Counted from the stretch's first letter, positions 25,801-34,203 are shown. The stretch: DNA of 64,000 bases from Fructobacillus americanaquae (GCF_024029775.1 NZ_CP097122.1:1055001-1119000), one strand, 5' to 3'. Program-made: numbers and translations. The notes: generated by a model not told the origin, from the sequence alone.

Positions 25801-26349
25801 TTATTTGATTTGATAAAGACACCAGACCATCTCGGGGTGGTATTCCTTGATGATGGTCAATGAATCGTGGGGGAGGAAGGATTGCTGACTGAAAATGGCG
25901 TATTGATAGTGGCCTTTCTCGAAGGCCTTTTGTGCCAGGGGCTTGCTGGGGACGAAGTCGATGATTAGATTTTGGTGGCTATCAACCATGTATTGCTGAA
26001 TTAACTCCGTTGTTGCTGGATGGAGGATGGCTTTTTTATTCTTGATTGCTTGGTTTTCCGTTAATAACATCGGCATGGTTGGTAAGAAAAAGGTCGTTTG
26101 AATCGTGAGATGATCGAGATAGCGGTAGTTATTTCTGGTCCAACTGTCGCCATTGTCTGATTGGTAGGCAGTTGGCACCAAAAAATAATCACCGATAAAA
26201 TCAGTCAGGTGCTGGTAGACGTTCTCAAAGTTTTCATGCAGGGTGATTGTGAGAGCTCGATAGTCAGGATCCTCATCTTGCAGGTGCTTGGCGGCTTGAT
26301 AGCTGTCGGTTGTTTTTGGTCCTAGAGTATGAATGGTAGCCATCGTCAA
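25801..26349 (-). CDS. BacA/prephenate-dehydratase-like protein
   Basis: Last gene of the aro operon, 182 residues with no ACT regulatory domain. The start IHTLGPKTTDSYQAAKHL copies the N-terminal TLGPxGTxSxxAA motif of prephenate dehydratases. The pattern LHENFENVYQHL... YFLVPTAYQ... ILHPATTELIQQY... PEMVWCLY follows the bacilysin enzyme BacA (prephenate decarboxylase) more closely than PheA. The TRF motif needed by prephenate dehydratase is absent; VWCLY stands in its place. It may be a divergent dehydratase, a decarboxylase or a prephenate-binding regulator. No bacB-like genes are present. It lies 5 bases after aroK. Confidence 0.7.
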   Translation of the reverse strand: MTMATIHTLGPKTTDSYQAAKHLQDEDPDYRALTITLHENFENVYQHLTDFIGDYFLVPTAYQSDNGDSWTRNNYRYLDHLTIQTTFFLPTMPMLLTENQAIKNKKAILHPATTELIQQYMVDSHQNLIIDFVPSKPLAQKAFEKGHYQYAIFSQQSFLPHDSLTIIKEYHPEMVWCLYQIK

Positions 26350-26354
26350 TCCTC

Positions 26355-26867
26355 CTAAATGTTAACGTTGATTGAATGAATAATTTCTTTTGCGATATCA
26401 GCCGGTTGTTTGCCATCAACGGTAATAATTTCACTGGCAATTTTTTCGTACACTGGCTGGCGAGTCTGCTTGAGCGCTAGCAGACCGTCCATCCCCAGTT
26501 GCTGAAAGAGTGGCCGACTAGTAACCCCATCGGCCAAGAGCCGACTAGCAATGGTCTGGTCACTGGCATCCAAGAAAATGACGGGGCCAGGCTGATTTTT
26601 CAGTAGGCCTTGGTTGCTGACTTGAACGGGGGTGCCGCCACCAGTTGACAGGATGCCTTCTAGGCTCAGTGCCTCGGTTAAGACACTCTGCTCGAGCTGA
26701 CGAAAGCGAGCCTCACCAAATTGTTCAAAGTAGGCGGGGATAGTTAGGCCCGCAGTCTGTTCAATGAGGGTATCAAGATCATTTTGCGGTAGGTTCAACT
26801 GGTGGCTAAGCTCTTTGGCAACAGTAGTTTTACCGGAACCCATAAAACCTATTAAGGTAATTCTCAT
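26355..26867 (-). CDS. aroK: Shikimate kinase
   Basis: Phosphorylates shikimate to shikimate-3-phosphate with ATP. The 170-residue NMP-kinase fold has Walker A GFMGSGKTT (about 7-15), the shikimate-binding Asp in NDLDTLIE, FGEARFRQLE with the conserved Arg, STGGGTP, and the lid Arg in TSRPLF. It overlaps tyrA by 4 bases (ATGA type). Confidence 0.95.
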   Translation of the reverse strand: MRITLIGFMGSGKTTVAKELSHQLNLPQNDLDTLIEQTAGLTIPAYFEQFGEARFRQLEQSVLTEALSLEGILSTGGGTPVQVSNQGLLKNQPGPVIFLDASDQTIASRLLADGVTSRPLFQQLGMDGLLALKQTRQPVYEKIASEIITVDGKQPADIAKEIIHSINVNI

Positions 26868-27730
26868 CGCTTGTCCTCCAATCGTCGTCGGGCCGTGTTG
26901 GCGGCCTGGAGTTGGTCATGAATACTTTCCTGGTCATCAACCGAGATGGCAGTTCGTAACCGGGTTAGTTGCTTTTGAAATTGATCGATCTGTGCTAATA
27001 AATCAGCCCGCTCGCTCGTAAAAATAGCGGTCCACATGTCAGGGTCTGCCTTGGCAATTCGTGTGGTATCAAGCAGACCGCCGGAGGGAATACCAGGATC
27101 GATAGCCATGTCGTCCACCTCCGGAATGATTGTGTTGGTTAGTGCAAAGGCAACCATGTGGGGCAAGTGACTGGTAGCTGAGACTAGTTGATCGTGCTGC
27201 TCAGCAGTTAAAGCACTAAAGTGCAACTGAGCTGGAACCAAGAGTGCTTGATAGGCCTTGATAGTGGTGGGACTGGCATTGCCATTCACTAAGAAAAAAC
27301 TGTGGTTGGCCAAAAGGTCCAGCCGGCTATTTTGGCTTCCCGTTAGGTGGGATCCGGCCATCGGGTGGCCACCTAGGAATTGGACACCGCGGTCCATTAA
27401 GGGTTCAGCGGCCCTTAGAATAGTTTCCTTGCTACTACCAACGTCGGTCACGAGAACACCTGGCTTTAAGTCCAGCTGAGCTAACTGGTGGAGGCTTTCA
27501 CAGATACCAGAAACGGGGGTGGCAAGAATGATTAAATCAGCCTGGCTGGCTCCCGTTGCAAAGTCAACGGTTTGGTCGACAACCCCAGCAGCTACCATTG
27601 TGGTCACATTTTCTTGTTTAGAATCAAAAGCAGTTATGGTTGTGGTCGGGCTAGCGGCTTTGATGATTCTGGCCATCGTGGCCCCAATTAACCCTAACCC
27701 GTTGATAAAGACGGATTTCAATTTAATCAA
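26864..27730 (-). CDS. tyrA: Prephenate dehydrogenase
   Basis: Oxidises prephenate to 4-hydroxyphenylpyruvate, the tyrosine precursor. The 288-residue protein starts with an NAD-binding Rossmann motif INGLGLIGATMARI. GGHPMAGS with the catalytic His and SATSHLPH of the dimerisation/substrate region follow. It lacks a C-terminal ACT domain, so direct tyrosine feedback through ACT is not expected. It overlaps aroA and aroK by 4 bases on each side, in a tightly coupled operon. Confidence 0.94.
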   Translation of the reverse strand: MIKLKSVFINGLGLIGATMARIIKAASPTTTITAFDSKQENVTTMVAAGVVDQTVDFATGASQADLIILATPVSGICESLHQLAQLDLKPGVLVTDVGSSKETILRAAEPLMDRGVQFLGGHPMAGSHLTGSQNSRLDLLANHSFFLVNGNASPTTIKAYQALLVPAQLHFSALTAEQHDQLVSATSHLPHMVAFALTNTIIPEVDDMAIDPGIPSGGLLDTTRIAKADPDMWTAIFTSERADLLAQIDQFQKQLTRLRTAISVDDQESIHDQLQAANTARRRLEDKR

Positions 27731-29013
27731 CTCCTTAATCGTTGTAAGTCAGCTAGAAAGCTGGGGTAAGAAATATTGACGGCATCAAAGTCACGAATTG
27801 TCACTGGCTTAGAAAGGAGGAGAGAGGCGATTTTCAGGGTCATTGCAATTCGGTGGTCATGGTGGCTATCCAAATCCGTACTGTGTAACTGCCAATTTTG
27901 CCGCCCGTCAATCACGAAACCATCGGGTAATTCCTCAATGGCAATGCCAAGCTTACGAAATTCTTCTGCAACGACGGCTAGCCGATCAGACTCCTTAAAG
28001 CGTAATTCTTCTGCGCCAGTTATGCGACTGATGCCATCCGCTCGAGCAGCTAAGAGGGCTAATAGGGGGACTTCATCAACAAGAGCGGGAATTTCTTCAG
28101 CACCGATTGTAAAGGGCTGTAGTTTTGAGGCGGTGACGGTAATATCGGCAGCAGGTTCGGTTTCATTGTTTGCCTGAGTCCGTTCTTGAATGGTTAGTTG
28201 TGCACCCATTTTCTTTAGAACTGAAAGGATGCCGGTGCGCGTTTGATTAATACCAACATTTTCAATCGTGATAGCAGAGCCGGGCACAATTGCACCCGCA
28301 ACCAACCAGAAGGCGGCGGAAGAAATGTCACCGGGAACGGTGACGTGTTGGGCGGTCAGAGGATGGCCAGGGTGAATGATAATTTGGTGACCATGCCGGT
28401 CAATACTGGCTGGGCTAAAGGTCGCTAGCATTCGTTCAGTATGGTCTCTGGAGGCCGTTGGTTCCTCTATGACGGTCTCGCCCGTTGCCTGCAGAGCAGC
28501 GAGGATGATGGCACTTTTGACCTGGGCACTGGCAACCGGCAGGCGGTAATTAAACCCGTGGAGGGGGCGACCGAAGACCATTAATGGTAGGTGGTTTTCA
28601 GTGCTGGTAAAATTAGCTCCCATTTGACTGAGTGGGTCGGTGACCCGGGCCATTGGTCTTTTGGAAAGTGAGGCATCCCCGACCAATGTGGAAGCAAAAT
28701 CTTGGCCGGCCAAAAGACCAGTGATTAACCGCGTTGACGTACCGGAATTCCCCATGTCAAGGGGTTGGCTGCTTTGTGTCAGTCCCTTTAAGCCAACACC
28801 TTTGACCAGTACTTGGCTTTTTTGTTCATCAATTTTGACCCCCAAGTCCTTGAAAGCCTGCATCGTGGAGAGGCAGTCAGCTGATTTCAAAAAATTATCA
28901 ATCGTTGTGACGCCCGTGCTAATTGCCGCAAAAATAATGCTGCGGTGGGAGATACTCTTGTCACCAGGAACAGTGATGCGTCCTGTTAATTTTGTTCGAT
29001 CTTGTTCTGCCAT
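27727..29013 (-). CDS. aroA: 3-phosphoshikimate 1-carboxyvinyltransferase (EPSP synthase)
   Basis: Joins shikimate-3-phosphate and phosphoenolpyruvate to EPSP. The 428-residue protein has VPGDKSISHR near the start, LDMGNSGTSTRLITGLLAG (about 86-104, PEP site), SKRPMARVTDPL, and ELRFKESDR with DSHHDHRIAM near the end. GNSGTS with Ala/Ser variation nearby is the region that separates glyphosate classes, but I do not assign a class. It overlaps tyrA by 4 bases and starts 9 bases after aroC. Confidence 0.95.
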   Translation of the reverse strand: MAEQDRTKLTGRITVPGDKSISHRSIIFAAISTGVTTIDNFLKSADCLSTMQAFKDLGVKIDEQKSQVLVKGVGLKGLTQSSQPLDMGNSGTSTRLITGLLAGQDFASTLVGDASLSKRPMARVTDPLSQMGANFTSTENHLPLMVFGRPLHGFNYRLPVASAQVKSAIILAALQATGETVIEEPTASRDHTERMLATFSPASIDRHGHQIIIHPGHPLTAQHVTVPGDISSAAFWLVAGAIVPGSAITIENVGINQTRTGILSVLKKMGAQLTIQERTQANNETEPAADITVTASKLQPFTIGAEEIPALVDEVPLLALLAARADGISRITGAEELRFKESDRLAVVAEEFRKLGIAIEELPDGFVIDGRQNWQLHSTDLDSHHDHRIAMTLKIASLLLSKPVTIRDFDAVNISYPSFLADLQRLRS

Positions 29014-29022
29014 GGTTTATCC

Positions 29023-30192
29023 TTAGAAATTCTTGAGTTCGAGACGGTAGTCCGCAATTTGCTTTTGTAAGCGGGTGAGGTTGCTACCGTCAAAAGTATC
29101 GGTAATCGCCTTAGCCAATTCAATGGCAATCACACTTTCAATCACAATTGAAGCGGGCACAATCGCAGTGGTATCGGAGCGTTCCACTGTAGCCTTTTTA
29201 ACTTCCTTGCTATTGATGTCGGCACTTTGTAATGGCTTGTAAAGAGTTGGGATGGGCTTCATGGCTGCCTTAACAATGATTGGCATGCCGTTGGTCATCC
29301 CGCCTTCAAAGCCACCCAGATGGTCTGAATTACGGGAAAATCCATGACCCTCTTGCCAATCAATCTCATCCATGACCTGGCTGCCACGGTGTTCAGCGTT
29401 TTCAAAACCGTCGCCAATTTCAACGCCTTTCATCGCATTGACACCCATGACCGCCGCCGCCAGCTTGGCATCTAATTTTGTATCCCAGGAAACGTAGGAA
29501 CCTAAGCCGGCAGGGACGTTTTCAGCAACTACACGAATTACACCACCTAAAGTGTCGCCGTTACGCTTAGCTGCATCAATTAAATCGTGAATTGCTGTCA
29601 CCTGGGTCTCTTCAGTGAGGCGCAAGTCGTTTTGGGTAATCAACCGTTCGATTTGATCAACGTCTGTGGGTTGGCTGCCTTCGGCATGGATGCCTCCAAT
29701 GGCTTCAACGTAGCCAACCAATTTGATGTCGAGGGCTTGTAAGACCTGCTTGCAGATATTACCAATAGCGACCCGCATCGCTGTTTCGCGGGCGGAGGAC
29801 CGTTCTAACACATTGCGCATGTCACGATGACCGTATTTCATGCCGCCAACTAAATCAGCATGGCCAGGGCGGGGCCGACTAACGGCACGCAAAGTATTTT
29901 CTGGTGTCTCAGCTGAGGTGGGATTCATGATTTCGGACCATTGCTTGTGGTCACGGTTTTTAACCGTTAAGGCAATTGGGGAACCAAGTGTTAGGCCGTG
30001 GCGAACGCCACCAGTGATAATGATTTGGTCGTGTTCGATCTTTTGTCGGTTGCCCCGGCCGTAACCACCCTGACGGGCTGCCAAGGCGGCATTAATTTCA
30101 TCAATATCAAGGTGAAGACCAGCGGGGATGCCCGTGAGGATTCCTGAAAGTTCCGGTCCGTGTGATTCACCAGCAGTTAAGTAAGTCAGCAT
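29023..30192 (-). CDS. aroC: Chorismate synthase
   Basis: Converts EPSP to chorismate using reduced FMN. I chose the ATG at 30192 (MLTYLTAGESHGPELSG), since AAAGGA precedes it and chorismate synthases start this way. The frame is open 24 codons further 5' without family similarity. The 389-residue protein has the three family signatures: GESHGP, the HAD.VGGMKYGHRDMRNVLERSSARETA stretch near 115-150, and SDHLGGFEGGMTNG near 300. Confidence 0.95.
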   Translation of the reverse strand: MLTYLTAGESHGPELSGILTGIPAGLHLDIDEINAALAARQGGYGRGNRQKIEHDQIIITGGVRHGLTLGSPIALTVKNRDHKQWSEIMNPTSAETPENTLRAVSRPRPGHADLVGGMKYGHRDMRNVLERSSARETAMRVAIGNICKQVLQALDIKLVGYVEAIGGIHAEGSQPTDVDQIERLITQNDLRLTEETQVTAIHDLIDAAKRNGDTLGGVIRVVAENVPAGLGSYVSWDTKLDAKLAAAVMGVNAMKGVEIGDGFENAEHRGSQVMDEIDWQEGHGFSRNSDHLGGFEGGMTNGMPIIVKAAMKPIPTLYKPLQSADINSKEVKKATVERSDTTAIVPASIVIESVIAIELAKAITDTFDGSNLTRLQKQIADYRLELKNF

Positions 30193-30276
30193 AATGTTTT
30201 TTCCTTTTCTATGGTTGAGATGGTTTTCAATGATAACGGCTATCATCGTCACGTTTTTTGTCAAATTGACCTTTTT

Positions 30277-31713
30277 TTATTTGAGTGAAGCCTGGTACTT
30301 GCGTGAATTATCCATGATTGTTTGGATGATATCTTGATTGTAAGTGACCAATTTTTTATTTTTAGTTTTTCTGGCAACGTGAGCGAGGACTTGCCGCTCA
30401 CGGTCGAGATCTTTAATGGCAATTTGCCCGGATTGCTTAAATTGATGGACGTCATCGACAGCCGCAAAGCGCTGTTCGAGGAGGTCAATGATTTGCGTGT
30501 CGATACGATTAATTTCTGCCCTTGCAGCAGCCAAAGAGGTGTTAGCTGGTTTTTCTTTGGGGAGGGCCCAGTACATCATCAAGGCGACGACCAAACCGAC
30601 CAGGGCCACGAGAATGTCGCCGGCCATCAAATTCAAATGTTGGTTTTTAACAATCAGGCCAGTCATGATTGGCACTGAGAAGGAGGCCAAGGAACCAAAA
30701 ATAAAGAAGAGACCGGTTAACATGCCCTTGTGCTTTGGGTAGATGGACAAGAGGGTGTTTAAGGCGATTTGCATCAAGCCACCCGCTGCGCTCAAACCAA
30801 AGAGAAAAGCTGCGACGGCTGAAAGCGTTTCGTTGGTGCTCAAGGTAATGGTGGTGATGGACAGGAATGAGATAGCGTTTAGTGTTAGGAACAGTTCTTT
30901 TTTAATGGTTAAACGCTGTAGTAATATCACGACAATAATGACGCCACTGATGGAGCCTAGGCTGTACAGGGAAAGGAGGAAGTGCGCCATGGCAGCCGTA
31001 AAATTAATTTTCTTAGCGAAAATGGTAATCCATTGGGTAAACCAAATCATGACGGCCATCGATGTGTAACCATAGATGAAGAGCCCAGCGGTCAAGGCTG
31101 ATTTCTTAGCAAAGCCGAGTTGGAGACCGGATGTTTCTGTAACAGCGGCTGTTTTCTTGGCGGCCTGAACATTGATCGTCAAAATATTGACAAGGTTCAC
31201 CAGTAAAATCCCTGCTGGAACCAAAAATGAAAGGCCGAACCACAGTTTTTGCTCGGTTAAGAAGAGCAAAAGCATTGGCAAGATAAATTCGCCAATTGAA
31301 ATGAAAGCCTTCAAGAAGACGCTATTACTAGTGCCATTTTGGTTAATTTCAGTTAAGAGAGGGTAAGTTGCTGAGTCGAGGGCTGAGTTGGCCACACCAG
31401 CCAAGATGGCGAGGCTGTAAGCTAAGGCAAGTGATTGGTTCAGTGGCGTAGCCACGAAGAAAATTAGGTAAGTAATCATCCCAATTAAGAGGGTTGTCTT
31501 GCGGCCAAAGCGGTCGGAAATAAAGCCCATAATCAGGTAAGCAAGCAGGCGACCAATCCCTATTCCAGAAAGGATAAAGGAGGCCACCGGTAAAGTGGCT
31601 TGCCAGTGCTGAGCCAGGGTGACCAGATTTTGGGTCAGAATAATCATGCCAAAGCCATGAACTAAGTAATTGGTGAAAAGCCCGGATTTGAGACGAAAGC
31701 GGGAAGTTTGCAT
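30277..31713 (-). CDS. MFS transporter fused to chorismate mutase
   Basis: One continuous 478-residue frame. Residues of about 1-388 are a 12-helix major facilitator protein with motif A DRFGRKTTLL near 65. Residues of about 390-478 form an AroQ-class chorismate mutase. RAEINRIDTQIIDLLEQR carries the first two active-site Arg, FKQ the Lys, and DLDRERQVL the Asp/Arg/Glu set, so the domain should be active. Chorismate mutase makes prephenate for tyrA and the BacA-like protein. No other mutase is in the operon. The transporter may move shikimate, quinate or another pathway compound, which is inference. It lies between aroD and aroC, with GGAG before the ATG. Confidence 0.88.
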   Translation of the reverse strand: MQTSRFRLKSGLFTNYLVHGFGMIILTQNLVTLAQHWQATLPVASFILSGIGIGRLLAYLIMGFISDRFGRKTTLLIGMITYLIFFVATPLNQSLALAYSLAILAGVANSALDSATYPLLTEINQNGTSNSVFLKAFISIGEFILPMLLLFLTEQKLWFGLSFLVPAGILLVNLVNILTINVQAAKKTAAVTETSGLQLGFAKKSALTAGLFIYGYTSMAVMIWFTQWITIFAKKINFTAAMAHFLLSLYSLGSISGVIIVVILLQRLTIKKELFLTLNAISFLSITTITLSTNETLSAVAAFLFGLSAAGGLMQIALNTLLSIYPKHKGMLTGLFFIFGSLASFSVPIMTGLIVKNQHLNLMAGDILVALVGLVVALMMYWALPKEKPANTSLAAARAEINRIDTQIIDLLEQRFAAVDDVHQFKQSGQIAIKDLDRERQVLAHVARKTKNKKLVTYNQDIIQTIMDNSRKYQASLK

Positions 31714-31725
31714 AACGATTTCTCC

Positions 31726-32478
31726 TTAGAGTAGTTGAAAGATTTGCCGGATTTGAGCGATGGTTAGTTGGCCGGGCGCTGACTCCGCTGTTTCGTCCAG
31801 GCTAGCGAAAGTAATTGCCGACCCGCTGAGTTGGCCGGCGATGCGACTGATTTTTCCAAGGTCCCCCATGGCCATGGTGACGATTGGAATCGTCAAACTT
31901 TCCTGGGCGGTTTGGCTAACAGTCAAGAGACGGAAAACATCGGCCTTGGTTTTGGGCATAACGGCAATCTTGGCCATGTCTGCCTTCAAATTAGCCATTT
32001 TTTCAAATTGCTTTTGTAGAAAGGTCGTGGTTGGGGTTGATTGGAAGTTATGGTAGCTGGCGATAACCAGTTGATTGCGATCGTGGCTAGCCTGGATGGC
32101 TTTCTCAACCAAATTTAGGTCGTGGTCAACCTCGACATCGATGAGATCAAAATCACTTTGAGCTAGGTTGGCTAAAAGGTCGCCGTAATCTGCTTCTTCA
32201 AGGGGCATGGCGCCACCTTCGCCCTGTGTTCGAAAGGTAGCGATAATGGGCAAATCACCTAAACCAACCGTTAAAGCGGCTCGAATATCTTTGAGGTCCT
32301 TTAACTCTGGGGTATGGTCAAGGTGGTCAATTCGCCATTCAACTAAATCAGGCTGGCTTTCCCTGATCGCTGGCAGTTGCTCTTTCAGATCGGCTAGGTT
32401 GGTTGCGACGATTGGGAGGGCGATGGCGCTTTGGTCGTTTTCGCCGATGATGGTATTGTGACAAGTAAGTGTTTTCAT
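31726..32478 (-). CDS. aroD: 3-dehydroquinate dehydratase, type I
   Basis: Dehydrates 3-dehydroquinate to 3-dehydroshikimate through a Schiff-base Lys. The 250-residue TIM barrel has DLVEWRIDHL (about 45-54), ATFRTQGEGG (about 87-96), VIASYHNFQ with the catalytic His (about 140-148) and DMAKIAVMPK with the Schiff-base Lys (about 168-177). The C-terminal loop ..ITFASLDETAESAPGQ is the type I signature. It overlaps aroE by 4 bases. Confidence 0.95.
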   Translation of the reverse strand: MKTLTCHNTIIGENDQSAIALPIVATNLADLKEQLPAIRESQPDLVEWRIDHLDHTPELKDLKDIRAALTVGLGDLPIIATFRTQGEGGAMPLEEADYGDLLANLAQSDFDLIDVEVDHDLNLVEKAIQASHDRNQLVIASYHNFQSTPTTTFLQKQFEKMANLKADMAKIAVMPKTKADVFRLLTVSQTAQESLTIPIVTMAMGDLGKISRIAGQLSGSAITFASLDETAESAPGQLTIAQIRQIFQLL

Positions 32479-33353
32479 TGTTGGTCCTTTTGCTCAATTG
32501 CTGTTTGGACGAGGTCGATTGGCATGTTTTGGCCGGTCCAAAGTCGAAAAGCGGCAGCGCCTTGTTCAATCATCATACCCAAGCCATTGTAAACATGGGC
32601 AACGCCGGCATTCTTGGCGATGGTCATGAGCTTGGTTTCTCTTGGGGCATAAACTGTGTCGTAAACGACCAAGTCTTTTTTGAACCAGGTCGGGTCTGTG
32701 ACGAGGCTTTGGTCTTCCAATGGCTTCATGCCAACGCCGGTTGCATCACAGAAGATGTCGGCCCAAGCGAGGGCTTCTTGCAAAGCGCCTTGATCAGCCA
32801 GGTCAGTTAGGCTTGCCTGACAATTCGTTTTTTGATTGATGATGTCGACGGTTTCTTGTGCGTGGCCGAACCGCCCGTCGTGACGGTTGAAGATTCTGAT
32901 TTCACTGAGGCCATCGAGGGCCGACTGGGTTGCAATCGGGGTTCCAGCACCACCGGCACCAATCAAGACCATCTTTTTTCCGGCGACTTCATGGCCTTTT
33001 TTCTTTAAATCAGTGACGAAGCCAACGCCGTCGGTGGTGTAACCGGTTAAGATTCCGTGATCGTTGACCACAGTGTTGACGGCCTGGTTTAGCTCAGCTG
33101 AGATATCGAGCTTGTCTAAGTAGGGGATGATGGCCTGTTTATTGGGCATTGAAACGTTAGACCCCCGCATCTCGAGGGTGCGGATAGCAGCGACGCCATC
33201 CTTGAGTTTTTCCTCTGGTACATCAAAAGCCAGGTAAACAAAGTTTAGGTTCAAAGCCTCGAAGGCGGTGTTATGCATGGTTGGTGACATAGAATGGCGG
33301 ATGGGGTAGGCCATCAAGCCAATTAAATAGGTGTGTCCATCAATTCTTGTCAT
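32475..33353 (-). CDS. aroE: Shikimate dehydrogenase
   Basis: Reduces 3-dehydroshikimate to shikimate with NADPH. The 292-residue protein has PIRHSMSPTMHN (substrate Ser residues), NVSMPNKQAI (catalytic Lys in NVxxPxK; here NVSMPNK), YTTDGVGF and the cofactor loop IGAGGAGTPIA. The cofactor-motif NRHDGRF (NRxxxR variant) follows. It is the first gene after the Tyr/Phe leader region, with AGAAAGGAAG ahead of its ATG. aroB and DAHP synthase are not in the window. Confidence 0.95.
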   Translation of the reverse strand: MTRIDGHTYLIGLMAYPIRHSMSPTMHNTAFEALNLNFVYLAFDVPEEKLKDGVAAIRTLEMRGSNVSMPNKQAIIPYLDKLDISAELNQAVNTVVNDHGILTGYTTDGVGFVTDLKKKGHEVAGKKMVLIGAGGAGTPIATQSALDGLSEIRIFNRHDGRFGHAQETVDIINQKTNCQASLTDLADQGALQEALAWADIFCDATGVGMKPLEDQSLVTDPTWFKKDLVVYDTVYAPRETKLMTIAKNAGVAHVYNGLGMMIEQGAAAFRLWTGQNMPIDLVQTAIEQKDQQ

Positions 33354-33377
33354 ATGATTCTTCCTTTCTGATTGAAA

Positions 33378-33411
33378 TAAAAAAGCCGGCTAGGTAAAGA
33401 CCTAGTCGGCT
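33378..33411 (-). terminator. Attenuator terminator before aroE
   Basis: On the minus strand AGCCGACTAGGT pairs with ACCTAGCCGGCT (one G-U pair) around CTTT and is followed by six T, 25 bases before aroE. Its 5' arm can instead pair over ten bases with the upstream copy at 33462-33471. Confidence 0.88.
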
Positions 33412-33555
33412 GATTGCTCACAGTGAGAAAGAAAAAATTCCATCATGGTTGCCATCGATTACCGACTAGGTGTTACATCTAGTCGGCCAACACAAAGATG
33501 GCTTTATTACCTAGATGCGGACGCTTGAGCACGTCCGCATCGAGAATTGGACGTG

Positions 33556-33615
33556 CTATCTAAAGTAATAAAAGCCATAATAACGACTCATCATTTGTGC
33601 TGATGATTTTTTCAT
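33556..33615 (-). CDS. Tyr/Phe-rich leader peptide of the aro operon
   Basis: A 20-codon frame encoding MKKSSAQMMSRYYGFYYFR and a stop. Six of its last eight residues are Tyr or Phe (codons 12, 13, 15-18, bases 33562-33582). GGAAAGGG stands 9 bases before the ATG. It begins about 25 bases after the predicted transcription start and is followed by competing hairpins and a terminator, the layout of leader peptides such as pheL or trpL. Stalling at these codons when charged tRNA-Tyr or tRNA-Phe is scarce would be the sensor. Confidence 0.82.
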   Translation of the reverse strand: MKKSSAQMMSRYYGFYYFR

Positions 33616-33646
33616 TGTTGGAATCCCTTTCCGTTAAGTTGCTTTA

Positions 33647-33675
33647 ATTAAAACACAGGAAAAATGTTTTTGCAA
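33647..33675 (-). promoter_or_regulatory. aro operon promoter
   Basis: On the minus strand TTGCAA (33670-33675) and TTTAAT (33647-33652) with a 17-base spacer. Transcription would start near 33640. Confidence 0.75.
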
Positions 33676-33835
33676 GATTTTTTATCATCTTTTTCTCATT
33701 TTTATCTTGTTTGCTTGATTTTCTTTAATGCTTAAATAATCCGCTATATAAGAAGAAAAAAGTCGTTTAATAGTTGTTATTTCTTGGATTGATTTATTTT
33801 TTAATCATAAAAATGAAAATAATCCTCATTTTTTC

Positions 33836-33864
33836 TTGACACTTTTTCATTTTGTGATTAAACT
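33836..33864 (+). promoter_or_regulatory. trp operon promoter
   Basis: TTGACA (33836-33841) and TAAACT (33859-33864) with a 17-base spacer. It precedes the T-box leader and is divergent from the aro promoter 160 bases away. Confidence 0.8.
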
Positions 33865-33894
33865 GAGGGCAATTAAATAGTTCGTCCATAAAAA

Positions 33895-34203
33895 CCAATG
33901 ATGTGGAGATCAAGATTGTTGTGCACGCTAAGAGAGTCGCCGATGCTGGGAAGGCGATGGGAACGCAGGCAGTTAAATGGACCACGGAGGGTTCCGCTGA
34001 AAGAGCATTTGCTCAAGTACGGGAAACGTCAGGCATACGTCAGTTGTCGGGGATATGTTAGTATCTCGCTAAGGAGGGGCTAAAGACCTTTTTTCATTGA
34101 CTTTTTTGTTGAAAAATGAGTTTTTTGGCCTAATTAAGGTGGCACCGCGGAGAGAATCCGTCCTTAACAAAGCATAGATTGCGTTGTTATGGGCGGATTT
34201 TTT
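33895..34203 (+). promoter_or_regulatory. Trp T-box riboswitch with terminator
   Basis: The T-box core AAGGTGGCACCGCG lies at 34136-34149 and pairs with the tRNA acceptor end. Stem I starts near AAGAGAGTCGCCGATG. The specifier is best read as TGG at 33978-33980 within AATGGACC, so the leader senses uncharged tRNA-Trp. The terminator (34155-34203) pairs AATCCGTCC with GGGCGGATT and ends in six T. When uncharged tRNA-Trp binds, the antiterminator containing the T-box forms and trpE is transcribed. Confidence 0.92.

Larger units (their letters stand above)
33378..33615 (-). promoter_or_regulatory. Transcription attenuator of the aro operon
   Basis: Minus-strand order from 33615 downward. First is a leader peptide. 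Next are AGCACGTCC (33549-33557), its partner segment (33528-33541) and CGTCCGCATC (33514-33523), where the middle segment can pair with either side. CTAGGTAATAAAGCC (33500-33514) can pair with the leader's Phe/Tyr codons GGCTTTTATTAC (33565-33576, one bulge). Hairpin CCGACTAG/CTAGTCGG lies at 33462-33486, and last is the terminator. The 10-base pairing of 33462-33471 with 33400-33409 would be the antiterminator. The pairings are read by eye, not folded. Confidence 0.75.

Noticed and set aside
30193-30264. Longer chorismate synthase starting further upstream
   Set aside because: The extra 24 codons lack family similarity, while the ATG at 30192 has a good ribosome-binding site and the standard N-terminus.
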